From: Saussurea involucrata
Lineage: Eukaryota > Streptophyta > Magnoliopsida > Asterales > Asteraceae
Assembly: GCA_033807775.1 (NCBI GenBank)
Contig: CM066321.1
Location: forward strand, 256,234,422-256,298,421
Length of the DNA stretch: 64,000 nucleotides
Direction of reading: 5' to 3'
The position numbers were made by a program, and so were the translations under genes. Positions 11,001 to 20,288 of this stretch are shown in pieces. How positions within the stretch are numbered: position 1 is the stretch's first letter; the number at the start of each line of letters is the position of its first letter. The notes beneath the pieces are model-generated. The model made no database searches, had not been told where the DNA came from, and saw only the letters and a list, made by a program, of their open reading frames with translations.

Positions 11001-12203
11001 TTACAAGTTTGTAACCTCAGCGTTTAGAGACGCTGAAGTTGGGATGGAATGGATGGGTTGTTCAGGTGTGGCAGAGCGTACCACTGAACGTTCCTTCAGC
11101 TCTGCAGAAAGAGCTGAGGAGTCTTCAGCATGAGATTGCTGGGGTTGCTCCTTTGTTTTCTTGATCCTTTTAGAACCAAGTGGGGTAGATGAATGTTTCC
11201 TTTTCTTAGAAGGGGAGGATTTTGTGGCCAGGGTATCAGCGATGGGTATTGTCGCTGAAGGAGCCACAGAATTAGAAGAAGAAGGGTTGAGAAGAGTTAA
11301 AAGGGTAGAAAGACGTACCTCATTTTCAACTGGTTTGAAGTCAAGTACCTTAGGGCCAACCTGAGAGAGTTTCAGGTCACCCTCTTGCGGGTAGCTGTCC
11401 TTCAGGCCATATTGGAAGATGGCGCTGATAAATCGGGGGTAAGGAACCCATGGAGGTCTGTCAGCGGCAGAGTCTACTCTTTGCACCAAGTCATCATAGA
11501 TAAGAGATGCCCAGTCAATGTGTAGACCTTTCAGCAGAGCGTATCCCATTGCTTGCTGAGGTTGAGCGGCTTGGTCAGAGGAGCCGGTCTTGGCAGTCAT
11601 GCAGCTGATTAGGTGAGCGAAGATGAAGTTCATCTCGCTGGGCATTTTCGACTTCTTCAGCAGAGTCAGCTTCTTCTCGGGCTTCTTGTCTCTGCCAATT
11701 TCCCATACATAGCCCATTGCATCGAAAAATGCAATGAGAGCTTCTTTGTCAGCGAGTTTCTTATGGTCAGGGAAAGGAACAAAAGGCTTTTCTTTTGTAG
11801 CGTTGGGAAAGTTCAGAGCTTTGCGAATGATGGCAGGTGTGATCTTTATCGTGCCATACTCAGTATCGCTGAGGATACAATCAATTGTTTTGGAGGGATC
11901 TTTGGCGGATGGTAACTGAGAATGTCTGGCAGTGTACCAGAACTGGGATAGTAGTAGCTGACTTGTAGGGGGTGAGATGGTCAGGGCTGTTGAAATGCAG
12001 CAATTCTTTAGGAAATTCACAGCATCTTTCAGATGTGTGACTTGCTTTCGAGGAGGAAACTCGAGAAGCGCAGAAAGGTTATTCGTGTTGGTCCAATCTA
12101 GCTGTTCCAGAGTGAACTTAACCTGAGGAGCCTTGATAAATTCCACTTCCTCAGAATCAGCGGAGATGTTCTCAGCGGTAGCAGGAATGTCAGACGATGC
12201 CAT
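11001..12203 (-). CDS. Element B accessory gene, N-terminal globular segment (400 codons)
   Basis: ATG-started frame of 400 codons. The first 290 or so residues look globular: LLEFPPRKQ, FLKNCCISTALTISP, LLSQFWYTARHSQ, AIIRKALNFP, FFDAMGYVWEIG, FIFAHLISCMTAKTG, PYPRFISAIFQYGL. From memory this pattern (a short helical domain with Thr-Ile/Val-Ser-Pro, QFW and MGY) is found in frames after copia pol in Asteraceae genomes; I cannot confirm it here. The C-terminal 100 residues are Ser/Pro-rich with a likely bipartite nuclear signal (KKRKHS...KRIKKTK). It ends at TAA, and the frame continues past it. No signal peptide or membrane segment is seen, so it does not look like an envelope protein. Confidence 0.7.
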   Translation of the reverse strand: MASSDIPATAENISADSEEVEFIKAPQVKFTLEQLDWTNTNNLSALLEFPPRKQVTHLKDAVNFLKNCCISTALTISPPTSQLLLSQFWYTARHSQLPSAKDPSKTIDCILSDTEYGTIKITPAIIRKALNFPNATKEKPFVPFPDHKKLADKEALIAFFDAMGYVWEIGRDKKPEKKLTLLKKSKMPSEMNFIFAHLISCMTAKTGSSDQAAQPQQAMGYALLKGLHIDWASLIYDDLVQRVDSAADRPPWVPYPRFISAIFQYGLKDSYPQEGDLKLSQVGPKVLDFKPVENEVRLSTLLTLLNPSSSNSVAPSATIPIADTLATKSSPSKKRKHSSTPLGSKRIKKTKEQPQQSHAEDSSALSAELKERSVVRSATPEQPIHSIPTSASLNAEVTNL

Positions 12204-12427
12204 TTCTCTGTATTATCAGTTCAACCAAAGATGTTAACAAATAAGAATTATCTTAATGTGGAAAGATTTTCCATTAAGATGGTTCAAATTTTATCCATTT
12301 CATTCAGACACAAATGTCTTAATGAAGATTAGGGTTTTTCTTGATTTTAAGAAACAAAATGTAAAACCCATTTATTCTTGTTATCCAGTTTTCTATGAAG
12401 AAATAGATTCTGGAAACGAATGAAGAA

Positions 12428-12803
12428 TGTTGGGTCTAGAAAGCCCCAATTATATAGAAGGTTTTATAAAGTCCATGTAAAGTCAATGAAAGTCAAATGT
12501 ATTGTAATTAGCTTTGTTAGTCTTTTGGGCTTTGGGAGTATAATGGGAGTTAAATGGGCTTGGGCCCATGTCATGTAATTTGACACTATAAATAGGTGTC
12601 GTGGGCTTACATTGTCATTTGAGATATTTTGTGATCACACACACTTCACAGTGAGTTGTGAGAGACGTTTGTATTAGAGAAATTCTCCCTCCATTGTATT
12701 CAAAGCATATGAGTAGAGATCTTCAATAATATGATCTACTTTTCTATCTCTATTCTACATTTATGGAGTACTCTTGATTGTTGCTTCAATTTTGGGACTT
12801 ACA
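12428..12803 (+). repeat. Element D 5' LTR (376 bp)
   Basis: Begins TGTTGGGTCTAGAAAG, ends GGGACTTACA. A TATA box TATAAATA lies at 12587-12594, preceded by the palindrome TGGGCCCA (12561-12568), a motif like plant TCP/site II elements. Confidence 0.94.
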
Positions 12804-12805
12804 AT

Positions 12806-12818
12806 TGGTATCAGAGCC
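12806..12818 (+). other. Element D primer-binding site
   Basis: TGGTATCAGAGCC, 2 bp after the 5' LTR; initiator tRNA-Met type. Confidence 0.93.
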
Positions 12819-13647
12819 ACATCGAATCAATTTACATTCGATACGATTATCTTTGCAACAATTCAAGAATTCAAGATCTAATTCGAAGAATTGGTGATTC
12901 AAGATTGTTCTTAATCGTGTGCTACAATTCAAGGTAATATTCTGTGATTTCTTTCATCTTGAAGATTGATTTTAAGTTTTGGGAGAAGATTTTATAGATC
13001 TTGATAATTCTTGGAGAAGAGAAGAAGTTAGATGTTCATGATCTACTTCTAAATCAGTTTTTGCACGCCAAATGCTCGATGAATTGTCTGAGAAAAGTTT
13101 GATGATGTGTTAATTGTTCAAAGTCAGATCTGAAACTATTTTTGGATCTTCGATTGATTAAACTTAACTTTCTGAAGTGATCAATCAGAAACTTAAGTTT
13201 CTGCAATCTTTGTTCTAAGAAGATATACGGAGATCGATTTGTTCGTCTACATCAAATCAATTTTATGAGCATTTGATTTCATTGGAGGATTTTGATAAGA
13301 GTAAGTTAATATGATAATCATTGGAAGATGTTATCAATTGGAAGAGATTTATGGATTTGTTTGGTATTGAGATGAGTACGAGTTTAGAAGATCCAAAATG
13401 AGTTCATATTGCTTATGTTGAATTCGAAGTATGCAACAGATTTGTTGGTGTTCATGCCAAAATTGAAAGTTACTGTTTCAAATCAATGGTGGCTGAATTG
13501 AGTTGCATAAAATATAAATGGAGCAGATTGTGATCTACAAAGACTGTGCAATACAAAAAGGGTTATGAACGTGATGTTGATGAATTTAATCTTGATTAGA
13601 TGTGAGATTGCTGCAGTTTATCGATCCATAACAGAAAATAGATGATG

Positions 13648-13810
13648 ATTGCTGTCAAAACAGCAAGATATATGTTGTTAGGAAGTGTTGTTTGCTGTCA
13701 AAACAGTCTATTAATGTTGCTGTCACGTTCTCAAAGCTGTCAAAACAGAAAGCAAGTAGGGGTTGTTTGTTGCTGTCAAATAGCTGCTGTCCAAAACAGA
13801 AAACAGCTTA
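13648..13810 (+). repeat. CTGTCAAAACAG motif cluster in element D
   Basis: GCTGTCAAAACAGC occurs at 13651-13664 and shorter copies at about 13694-13706 and 13737-13748, with a degenerate pair near 13771-13806. Each can form a small hairpin (CTGT/ACAG, loop CAAA). Function unknown. Confidence 0.6.
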
Positions 13811-14109
13811 ATGATGTTGCTGTAATGGGAAATAAAGCAATGTTTGCTGTTTGGTGCTGTAAATTCAGAAAATTAGCTGTTTGGTGCTATTTGGAGCTTT
13901 CAAAATCGAATTTATGCAGCTGTAGATGTTTTTGTTAAATCTAAGCAGCAAAAAGGGCTTAAAATAGATTATCAAAGCTTGGTCGTAACTGTTTAGAGTT
14001 TGCTGGAAAGTAATTGTTATTGGATAAATTTCAGTATGTTCAGAGTTCTGATCGCAACTTATCAGATTTGTTATTGTGCAGCAATTTTGTTTGATGTTCA
14101 GAGTTTAAT

Positions 14110-14680
14110 TAACAAGTGTGCAGAGTTCTGAGGTCAATATTCAGAATTCTGATCGTGACTTCATAGTTTACTATTGTGCTCAGAAGATTGCTAAGAGATT
14201 GCACGACAATTCAGAAGTTCTGATTTCGTTCATGGGTATTCAGATTTCTGAATTCAATGTTCAGAATTCTGATTCAAGACTAAAATGTAGCAGTTCTGAT
14301 CGATCAAAAACTAGTTAGAGTCATGTTTGTTCAGAAATCGATCAAAGGATGATCAGAGCTTATCAAATGCTATTCAGAGTTATGAGCATAAGTTGTCTGA
14401 ATATTTAGAATTCTAATTCCAATGTTCAGAATTCTCATTGTGAAATCAAGGTTTGTTTGACATTTCAGAACTTTGTTCAAAACAAGTCAGAAGTCTGATT
14501 GTTTATATTCAGAACTATGATCAAGTGTGATCAGAATCATACTCAATCTTTCTCAGAACATTCTTGTGTAATCAGAGAATCAACAAAGGCCATTCAGAAT
14601 TCTGACTAAGAGCAATCAGATTTATACTTAGAATTTTTCAGAGCAATCGAGCTTACTCAGAATTCTGATTGAACAAGTCA
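14110..14680 (+). repeat. CAGAATTCTG palindrome cluster in element D
   Basis: The perfect 10-bp palindrome CAGAATTCTG and one- or two-base variants (CAGAGTTCTG, CAGATTTCTG, CAGAAGTTCTG, CAGAATTCTC) recur about nine times at irregular spacing, usually preceded by TT and followed by A. The intervening sequence is not repeated, so this is not a simple tandem array. Confidence 0.65.
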
Positions 14681-15170
14681 GAACTTTTATTAAGACTTCT
14701 CAGAACAAAAGTCTAATACCTGACAGATTTGCACACCTGTCGTATTTTGATCATAACTCCCTCCTCGAAGCTCCAAATTTGACGATTTCAGATGCGCTGG
14801 ATTCCTAAGACACAGATGAACATTTTTCATGTTTTGAGTTTGTTCTGAATCGATGTGCTTATTGGTCAGATTCTATGTCAAAGTCAGTGGACTGATGCTG
14901 GACAGAAAGCAACGTTTTTCATGCAATTTCTCCCAACTTTCAGAAAGGTGTTCTATCTTATATTTTTGTGGATCCACGCTGAGTTATTGAAGTGTATTGA
15001 GACACTCCCTCCTATGATCATAATGGATTAAGCTCTTGAGCTTAATGGTCATTCAACTCGCATTTCAAAGACGAATTCTTTATTATAAACTGAGGTGGTT
15101 TCAGTCGAGCTTATTGCACATTGAATTCAATTTTAAAGTTGTAATTTGTGAAGAAGAAGAGCAAATTTTG

Positions 15171-15283
15171 AGGGGGAGCTTGGATAGATTTGCAAGGCGT
15201 GAAGATATGCAACATTAAAGTTTTCAAAGAAATCAAGGGGGAGATCATTTGAAGATGTTTTCTTTATAAAACTTTAGGGGGAG
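15171..15283 (+). other. Element D triple polypurine tract
   Basis: AGGGGGAG at 15171-15178, 15236-15243 and 15276-15283; the last lies 2 bp before the 3' LTR. Repeated polypurine tracts upstream of the 3' LTR are known from Sireviruses. Confidence 0.75.
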
Positions 15284-15285
15284 AT

Positions 15286-15661
15286 TGTTGGGTCTAGAAA
15301 GCCCCAATTATATAGAAGGTTTTATAAAGTCCATGTAAAGTCAATGAAAGTCAAATGTATTGTAATTAGCTTTGTTAGTCTTTTGGGCTTTGGGATTATA
15401 ATGGGAGTTAAATGGGCTTGGGCCCATGTCATGTAATTTGACACTATAAATAGGTGTCGTGGGCTTACATTGTCATTTGAGATATTTTGTGATCACACAC
15501 ACTTCACAGTGAGTTGTGAGAGACGTTTGTATTAGAGAAATTCTCCCTCCATTGTATTCAAAGCATATGAGTAGAGATCTTCAATAATATGATCTACTTT
15601 TCTATCTCTATTCTACATTTATGGAGTATTCTTGATTGTTGCTTCAATTTTGGGACTTACA
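15286..15661 (+). repeat. Element D 3' LTR (376 bp)
   Basis: Same as the 5' LTR except for two substitutions (GGGATTATAATGG here against GGGAGTATAATGG, and GAGTATTCTTG against GAGTACTCTTG). TATAAATA lies at 15445-15452. Confidence 0.94.
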
Positions 15662-15965
15662 AAGAACAAGTTTAAGATTTTTGAATTTAAACTTGAAGAA
15701 CAACCATGAAATGGTTGTGTTCATAAAACCATGAAAAAAATGATTTCATTTTAAGAAGTTCTTTTGTTTGATCTTGTTTAAACAAGGAAAAGATCGGAAA
15801 CAAGTTATACGCATTCGGTAATAAATAAGAACATATTAACCTTGATGTTTGATGAAGAAGATGATGAACAGTTCTTGAAGTTTTAGAAAGCACAAATGCA
15901 ACAGTGAATTCTTTCTTGCGGAGGAAGATTGTTCGCGTAAAAGAAAAATATAAACCACGAGTTTG

Positions 15966-16034
15966 TTTATATAGAGAGATTAGAGAGAGAAAATCTTGAG
16001 CGGGAAAAGATTTTCATCATGACACGGACACGTG
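15966..16034 (-). promoter_or_regulatory. Candidate internal promoter upstream of the accessory gene
   Basis: On the minus strand a TATATAAA box (complement of 15966-15973) is preceded by a CT-rich run and, about 56 bp further upstream, by a G-box CACGTG (16029-16034). It lies between the pol stop and the accessory ATG. The sequence differs from the TATA region of the B LTR. Promoter activity is inferred. Confidence 0.4.
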
Positions 16035-16431
16035 TTTGCATTTGATTGGAAGTTTGAACGAGACGTGCAAACGTGTGTCAGAAAGAGAAAACGTGTCGGG
16101 GTTTATCCGTTGCAATGACGTCACAACTGTCCTTTCATATTCTTTTAGGATGTCTCTGAGGTTTTGAAAACTCAGGGACTCTTTTATAAACATGAAGCAC
16201 TGAATGAAAATATCAGTGATGGTTTTAAGAATTTTCAAAATATCGCTGTTAAGGAAGAGATATTCAGCGATGCATTTTGTTTTGAAATATTGCATTTTCA
16301 TGCGATTGTCAGAGAGAGAAAACATACCTTGATATCAGCTTTAACCAAGTTTTATTCAGAGAGAAGATGATTGAATAGGTTATACGAGTTGATTTTATCC
16401 TAACGCTGATCAATGTGAACCGTTGAGGATT
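16035..16431 (-). other. Spacer between element B pol and the accessory gene promoter
   Basis: About 400 bp after the pol stop, AT-rich with CT-rich stretches. A 102-codon frame overlaps it (16017-16325), but it shows no domain and biased hydrophobic composition, so I do not call it a gene. Confidence 0.5.
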
Positions 16432-19071
16432 TTACCCTTCAAAGTTCAGCATTCCAAGCTCGCTGATGAGAAAGTTGAATCTTGTCTCATCAAGAGGTTT
16501 GGTAAATAAATCAGCTAACTGATAATCAGTTGGGATAAAATGAAGTTCTATATCACCATTCATCACATGATCTCTGATAAAATGATATCTGATTTCTATG
16601 TGTTTGGTATTTGAATGTAGTACTGGATTGTTTGCTATGGCGATGGCACTTGTGCTGTCGCAATAGATTGGAATTTTGGAGAGCTGAAGATCATAGTCTA
16701 GTAGTTGATTTCTCATCCACAAGACTTGAGAACAACAGCTTCCAGCAGCTACATATTCAGCTTCAGCTGTGGAAGTGGACACTGAATTTTGCTTTTTACT
16801 AGTCCAACTTACCAGCTTTCCACCCAAGAGCTGACATCCTCCTGTGGTGCTTTTCCTATCCATTTTGCAACCGCCAAAATCACTATCTGAATAGGCGGTT
16901 AGATCGAATCCTGAATCTTTGGGATACCAAAGACCTAGGTTCGCTGTACCCTTAAGATATCGAAAGATTCGCTTTACAGCTTTCATATGAGATAGCATAG
17001 GTTCAGCTTGATATCGTGCACACAAACATGTTGCATACATAATATCGGGTCGGCTAGCTGTAAGATACAAGAGAGAGCCGATCATCCCACGGTACAGCGT
17101 GACATTAACAGGTATTCCCTTTGAATCCTTGTCAAGTGTCAGCAGTGGTGCCATAGGGGTTTTCATAGCTGAACTATGAGTTAAATCAAATTTCTTCAGC
17201 ATATCTTTAACATACTTTCCCTGATTAATAAACGTTCCTTTTTCAGTTTGCTTAATCTGAAGACCAAGGAAATATGTTAGTTCACCCATCATGCTCATTT
17301 TATACTCATCTTTCATTCTATCAGTGAAACGAGTACAAAGCTCAGGGTTAGTAGAACCAAATATAATGTCATCAACATATATTTGAACTAGAATGATATG
17401 ACCTTTCACTTTTCTAAAAAATAGAGTTTTGTCAATCTTACCTCGCTCAAATTTTTCAATACGGAGATAAGTAGAAAGAGTGTCATACCATGCACGAGGA
17501 GCTTGCTTCAAGCCATAAAGTGCCTTATCCAGTTTATAAACATAACCTGGATGCTTAGAATCTGAGAATCCTGGAGGTTGTTCCACATATACTTCTTCAT
17601 TCAGCTTTCCATTCAGAAACGCTGACTTAACATCCATCTGATGTACTTTGAAGTTTTTGTGTACAGCATATGCTAAGAATAGACGAATAGATTCAAGTCT
17701 TGCTACTGGAGCAAATGTTTCGTCATAATCTATACCTTCCTCTTGTCTGTATCCCCGAGCAACAAGACGAGCTTTGTTGCGGGTTACAGTACCATGTTCG
17801 TCCAACTTGTTTCGATAGACCCATTTGGTGCCTATTACTGTTTTATCAGTTGGTCTCCGAACAAGTTTCCAAACTTTGTTTCTTTCGAATTCAGTCAGCT
17901 CTTCTTGCATTGCGCTGACCCAGTTTGGATCATTGAGGGCATCATCTATTTTCTTTGGTTCAGTTAGAGAAATAAAGTTAACAAATAAACAAATATTACC
18001 TGCACTTCGTCGAGTCTGAACACCAGCGTTTGTTTCACCAAGAATTTGATCAATTGGGTGATTTACGGTCCATCGCTGAGCCGGAGCATAAGTCGCTGAC
18101 TCATCTTGAACTGGAGGAGCTGAAGATGAGGCTTCAGCTACTTCTGGAGTTTCAGCTAAGAGAGGAATACTTGCATTTGTCATTTCATTTACTAATTGCT
18201 GAGAGATAGATGGAATGTCTGAGGTATTTGGTTCAGCGGTAGGTATAGTGTTTATAGGAACAGCTGAGACCCATGATGTTTCAGCTTCACTATTCTGCAT
18301 ATTTGGAATGATAGGACTATCATCTTCTACTGGATGAGCATGAGGAGTGGGAATATCTTCTGAATCACCAAGATGAGAAAACATCCATTGATTCAGTTCT
18401 TCAGTATCAGCGGACGGTTTAGAGTTCGCTGAACGGGATTCGTCAAACGTGACGTGAATAGTTTCTTCTACAGTTTGTCTTCTACGATTGAAGACTCTGA
18501 AGGCTTTGGAAACTGAGGAGTATCCAAGAAAGATTCCATCATCAGCCTTAGGATCAAACTTTCCAAGAGCATCTCTGTTGTTCAGTATGAAACACTGACA
18601 TCCAAAGATGTGAAGAAAGTTGATTGAAGGCTTTCTCCCATGAAAGAGTTCATAGGCTGTCTTTTTTAATCTTTTAACTATCAGCGACCTGTTTTGCGTA
18701 AAACAAGCAGTGTTGACAGCTTCTGCCCAAAACTGAGTAGGCAGGTGAGAATCGCTGAGCATTGAACGTGCAGCTTCAATAATTGTTCTATTTCTTCTTT
18801 CAACGACCCCATTTTGTTGCGGTGTTCTCACTGAAGAGAAGTTGTGAGAAATACCCTTACTCTCAAGGAAGGAATCAAGAGAACTGTTTTTGAATTCAGT
18901 CCCATGATCACTCCTTATTGAGCGAACGGTCAGATTGTTCAGGGTTTCCATCTTTCGAACAAAGGTGATGAGTTCTTCAGGGGTGTCACTCTTAGAACGG
19001 AGAAACATTACCCAAGTGAAGCGAGAGAATTCATCAACTATGACCAGCGTATATTTCTTTCCAGCGATGGA
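16432..19071 (-). pseudogene. Element B pol: integrase core, reverse transcriptase, RNase H
   Basis: Open frame of about 880 codons. Integrase core: SIRSDHGTEFKN (Asp) and QQNGVVERRNRT (Glu). RT of copia type: KARLVARGYRQEEGIDYDETF, MDVKSAFLNG, ALYGLKQAPRAWYD, the catalytic YVDDIIFGSTN, then MIGSLLYLTASRPDIMYA. RNase H: YSDSDFGGCKMDRKST, STSTAEAEYVAAGS, YCDSTSAIAIANN, ending DLFTKPLDE. A Pro/Ser/Thr-rich linker separates integrase from RT. These enzymes copy and insert the element. The upstream TAA at 19072-19074 lies inside the integrase, so pol as a whole is broken even though this part is intact. Confidence 0.95.
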
Positions 19072-19717
19072 TTATTTGTTAACAGGGCCAAAGAAATCCA
19101 TATGGAGTAGTTGTAGAGGAGATGACACTGATGAAACTTTCTTTGATTTAAAGCTTGCTTTGGTCTGCTTCCCTTTTTCACACGCTGAACATAAAGACTC
19201 TTTGGCGTATGAATGCTGAGGTAGACCAGTGACTAACTCTTTTGAAGAAAGAGTATTCAGTGTCTTGAAATTTAGATGAGATGGCCTCTTATGCCATAGC
19301 CAGTTGACATCAGATGAGGCCTTTGAGAAGAAACAGGAGTTCTCAGTGGTTGTTGAGTCCATGTTTATTACATAAACATTTTCCAAACGATAACCGTTGA
19401 GAGCTATCTTCTCCTTTTTGTCAGCGACAAAGCAGGATTCCTTAGTAAAGATTACTTTGTTATCCATGTCGCAAAGCTGACTGATGCTTAGAAGATTATG
19501 CTTCAGCCCTTCAACATATGCGACTCTTCTGAAGGAGGTTGTACCATTTGAAAGTACACCATACCCTCGGGTATGTCCTTTTCCATTTCCACCGAAAGTC
19601 ACAGAGGGACCCTTCTCTTCCTTGTATTCAGCGAGCAGGCTTTTATTTCCAGTCATGTGTCTAGAGCATCCGCTATCGAGATACCAGATACCCTTCTTAA
19701 CCTACAATACAAAGGAA
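19072..19717 (-). pseudogene. Element B pol: protease and GAG-pre-integrase domain
   Basis: Begins with the protease active site (WYLDSGCSRHMTGNK), then the copia protease core, the pre-integrase zinc domain (LWHKRPSHLNFKTL, LCSACEKGKQTK) and the first integrase Asp (LLHMDFFGPVNK). It stops at TAA (19072-19074) where related elements read on; the frame continues directly with integrase sequence, so this is a point nonsense change, plausibly CAA to TAA. Between gag and this segment lie two in-frame stops (TAA, TAG) 15 nt apart. Confidence 0.9.
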
Positions 19718-19719
19718 GA

Positions 19720-20288
19720 TTAGTTTTTCTTGGGTACCCACTTGACCATGTATACACATTTGTCAGTGGAAGTAGTTGGAATGGAAGATTCAGCAGTCTT
19801 CGCAGCATTTGAAGATTCAGCTTTGTTTTTCTGCACTTTGGTTAATTTCTTAACTTCAGTGGTAGGATTCACCTTGACCTGATTTGCACCAGGGTTGGTC
19901 TTCTTTGCCTTGGGGGCAATCTTCACCTTAGCTATCTTTTCAGCTTTGGTGGTTGTGGGACACTTACTAGCAATATGATCGGTAAGTCCACAGTGATAAC
20001 ATTTCCTATAACTATAAATAGTTCTAGGACCATTTGAATGCTGAGCTTTTGATTTCAAATTAGAAGTGCCAGCACCAAGTAAACTATTGGCTTTAGAAAT
20101 GGGACGAACATTCAGTTCTTCAGATTTCTTACCAAGGACATCCACTCTGAGTCTAGGAGTAGATCGCTGAATAGGTCCAGAGATCTGCTTCCTTGATCCA
20201 GAGGGGTGAGTCACTGAAGCTTTAGAAGCATTCAGCTTTGGTACTAAGGTACCCTTCTGAGGATTCTGGTAAATAACAATTCCTTTAC
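19720..20288 (-). pseudogene. Element B gag, C-terminal part with second zinc knuckle
   Basis: Continuation of gag on the far side of element C; E gag, undisturbed here, shows the same order. Basic and Lys-rich, with a CX2CX4HX4C knuckle (CYHCGLTDHIASKC), followed by Lys/Ala/Asn/Thr-rich sequence to a TAA after VKWVPKKN. With the knuckle at about 32390-32440 this gag carries two. It binds the element RNA. Confidence 0.88.

Larger units (their letters stand above)
12428..15661 (+). mobile_element. Element D: non-autonomous LTR retrotransposon (LARD-like)
   Basis: 3234 bp with two 376-bp LTRs, PBS, PPT and the perfect TSD AAGAA (12423-12427, 15662-15666). The 2.5-kb interior has no gag, protease, RT or integrase motif in any frame; the longest frame there is under 100 codons. 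It must use proteins of another element. The LTRs differ at two positions (0.5%), so the insertion is recent. It is inserted against the direction of B, between pol and the accessory gene. PPT style and ends (TGTTGGG...CTTACA) suggest a copia helper (inference). Confidence 0.93.
12204..15935 (-). other. Putative 5' leader of the accessory gene with candidate intron, split by element D
   Basis: Outside element D this is about 0.5 kb with no ORF. On the coding strand a possible donor (CATCAAG before GTTAAT, at 15840/15841) and a possible acceptor (CTGATAATACAG ending at 12208, four bases before the ATG) would define an intron of about 394 nt once D is removed. A branch-like CTGAT lies just upstream of the acceptor. 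If real, D sits within the intron. Confidence 0.35.

Noticed and set aside
10967..11006. Short intron removing the TAA at 11001
   Set aside because: The only good acceptor gives 34 nt, too short for a plant intron, and leaves the wrong frame; a point stop is simpler.
11255..11318. Intron with strong donor GAG/GTACGT in the accessory gene
   Set aside because: Removal of 64 nt breaks a frame that otherwise continues into a sensible basic region, so reading through is more likely.
8159..12203. Envelope gene of a plant retrovirus
   Set aside because: No signal peptide, membrane segment or fusion-like stretch is visible; nuclear-signal-like, coiled-coil and acidic regions dominate.
12806..12818. 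tRNA gene fragments (TGGTATCAGAGC sites)
   Set aside because: These short matches lie beside LTRs and are primer-binding sites; no cloverleaf is present.
16017..16325. 102-codon ORF after B pol
   Set aside because: AT-driven composition without recognisable domain; overlaps the likely promoter of the accessory gene.
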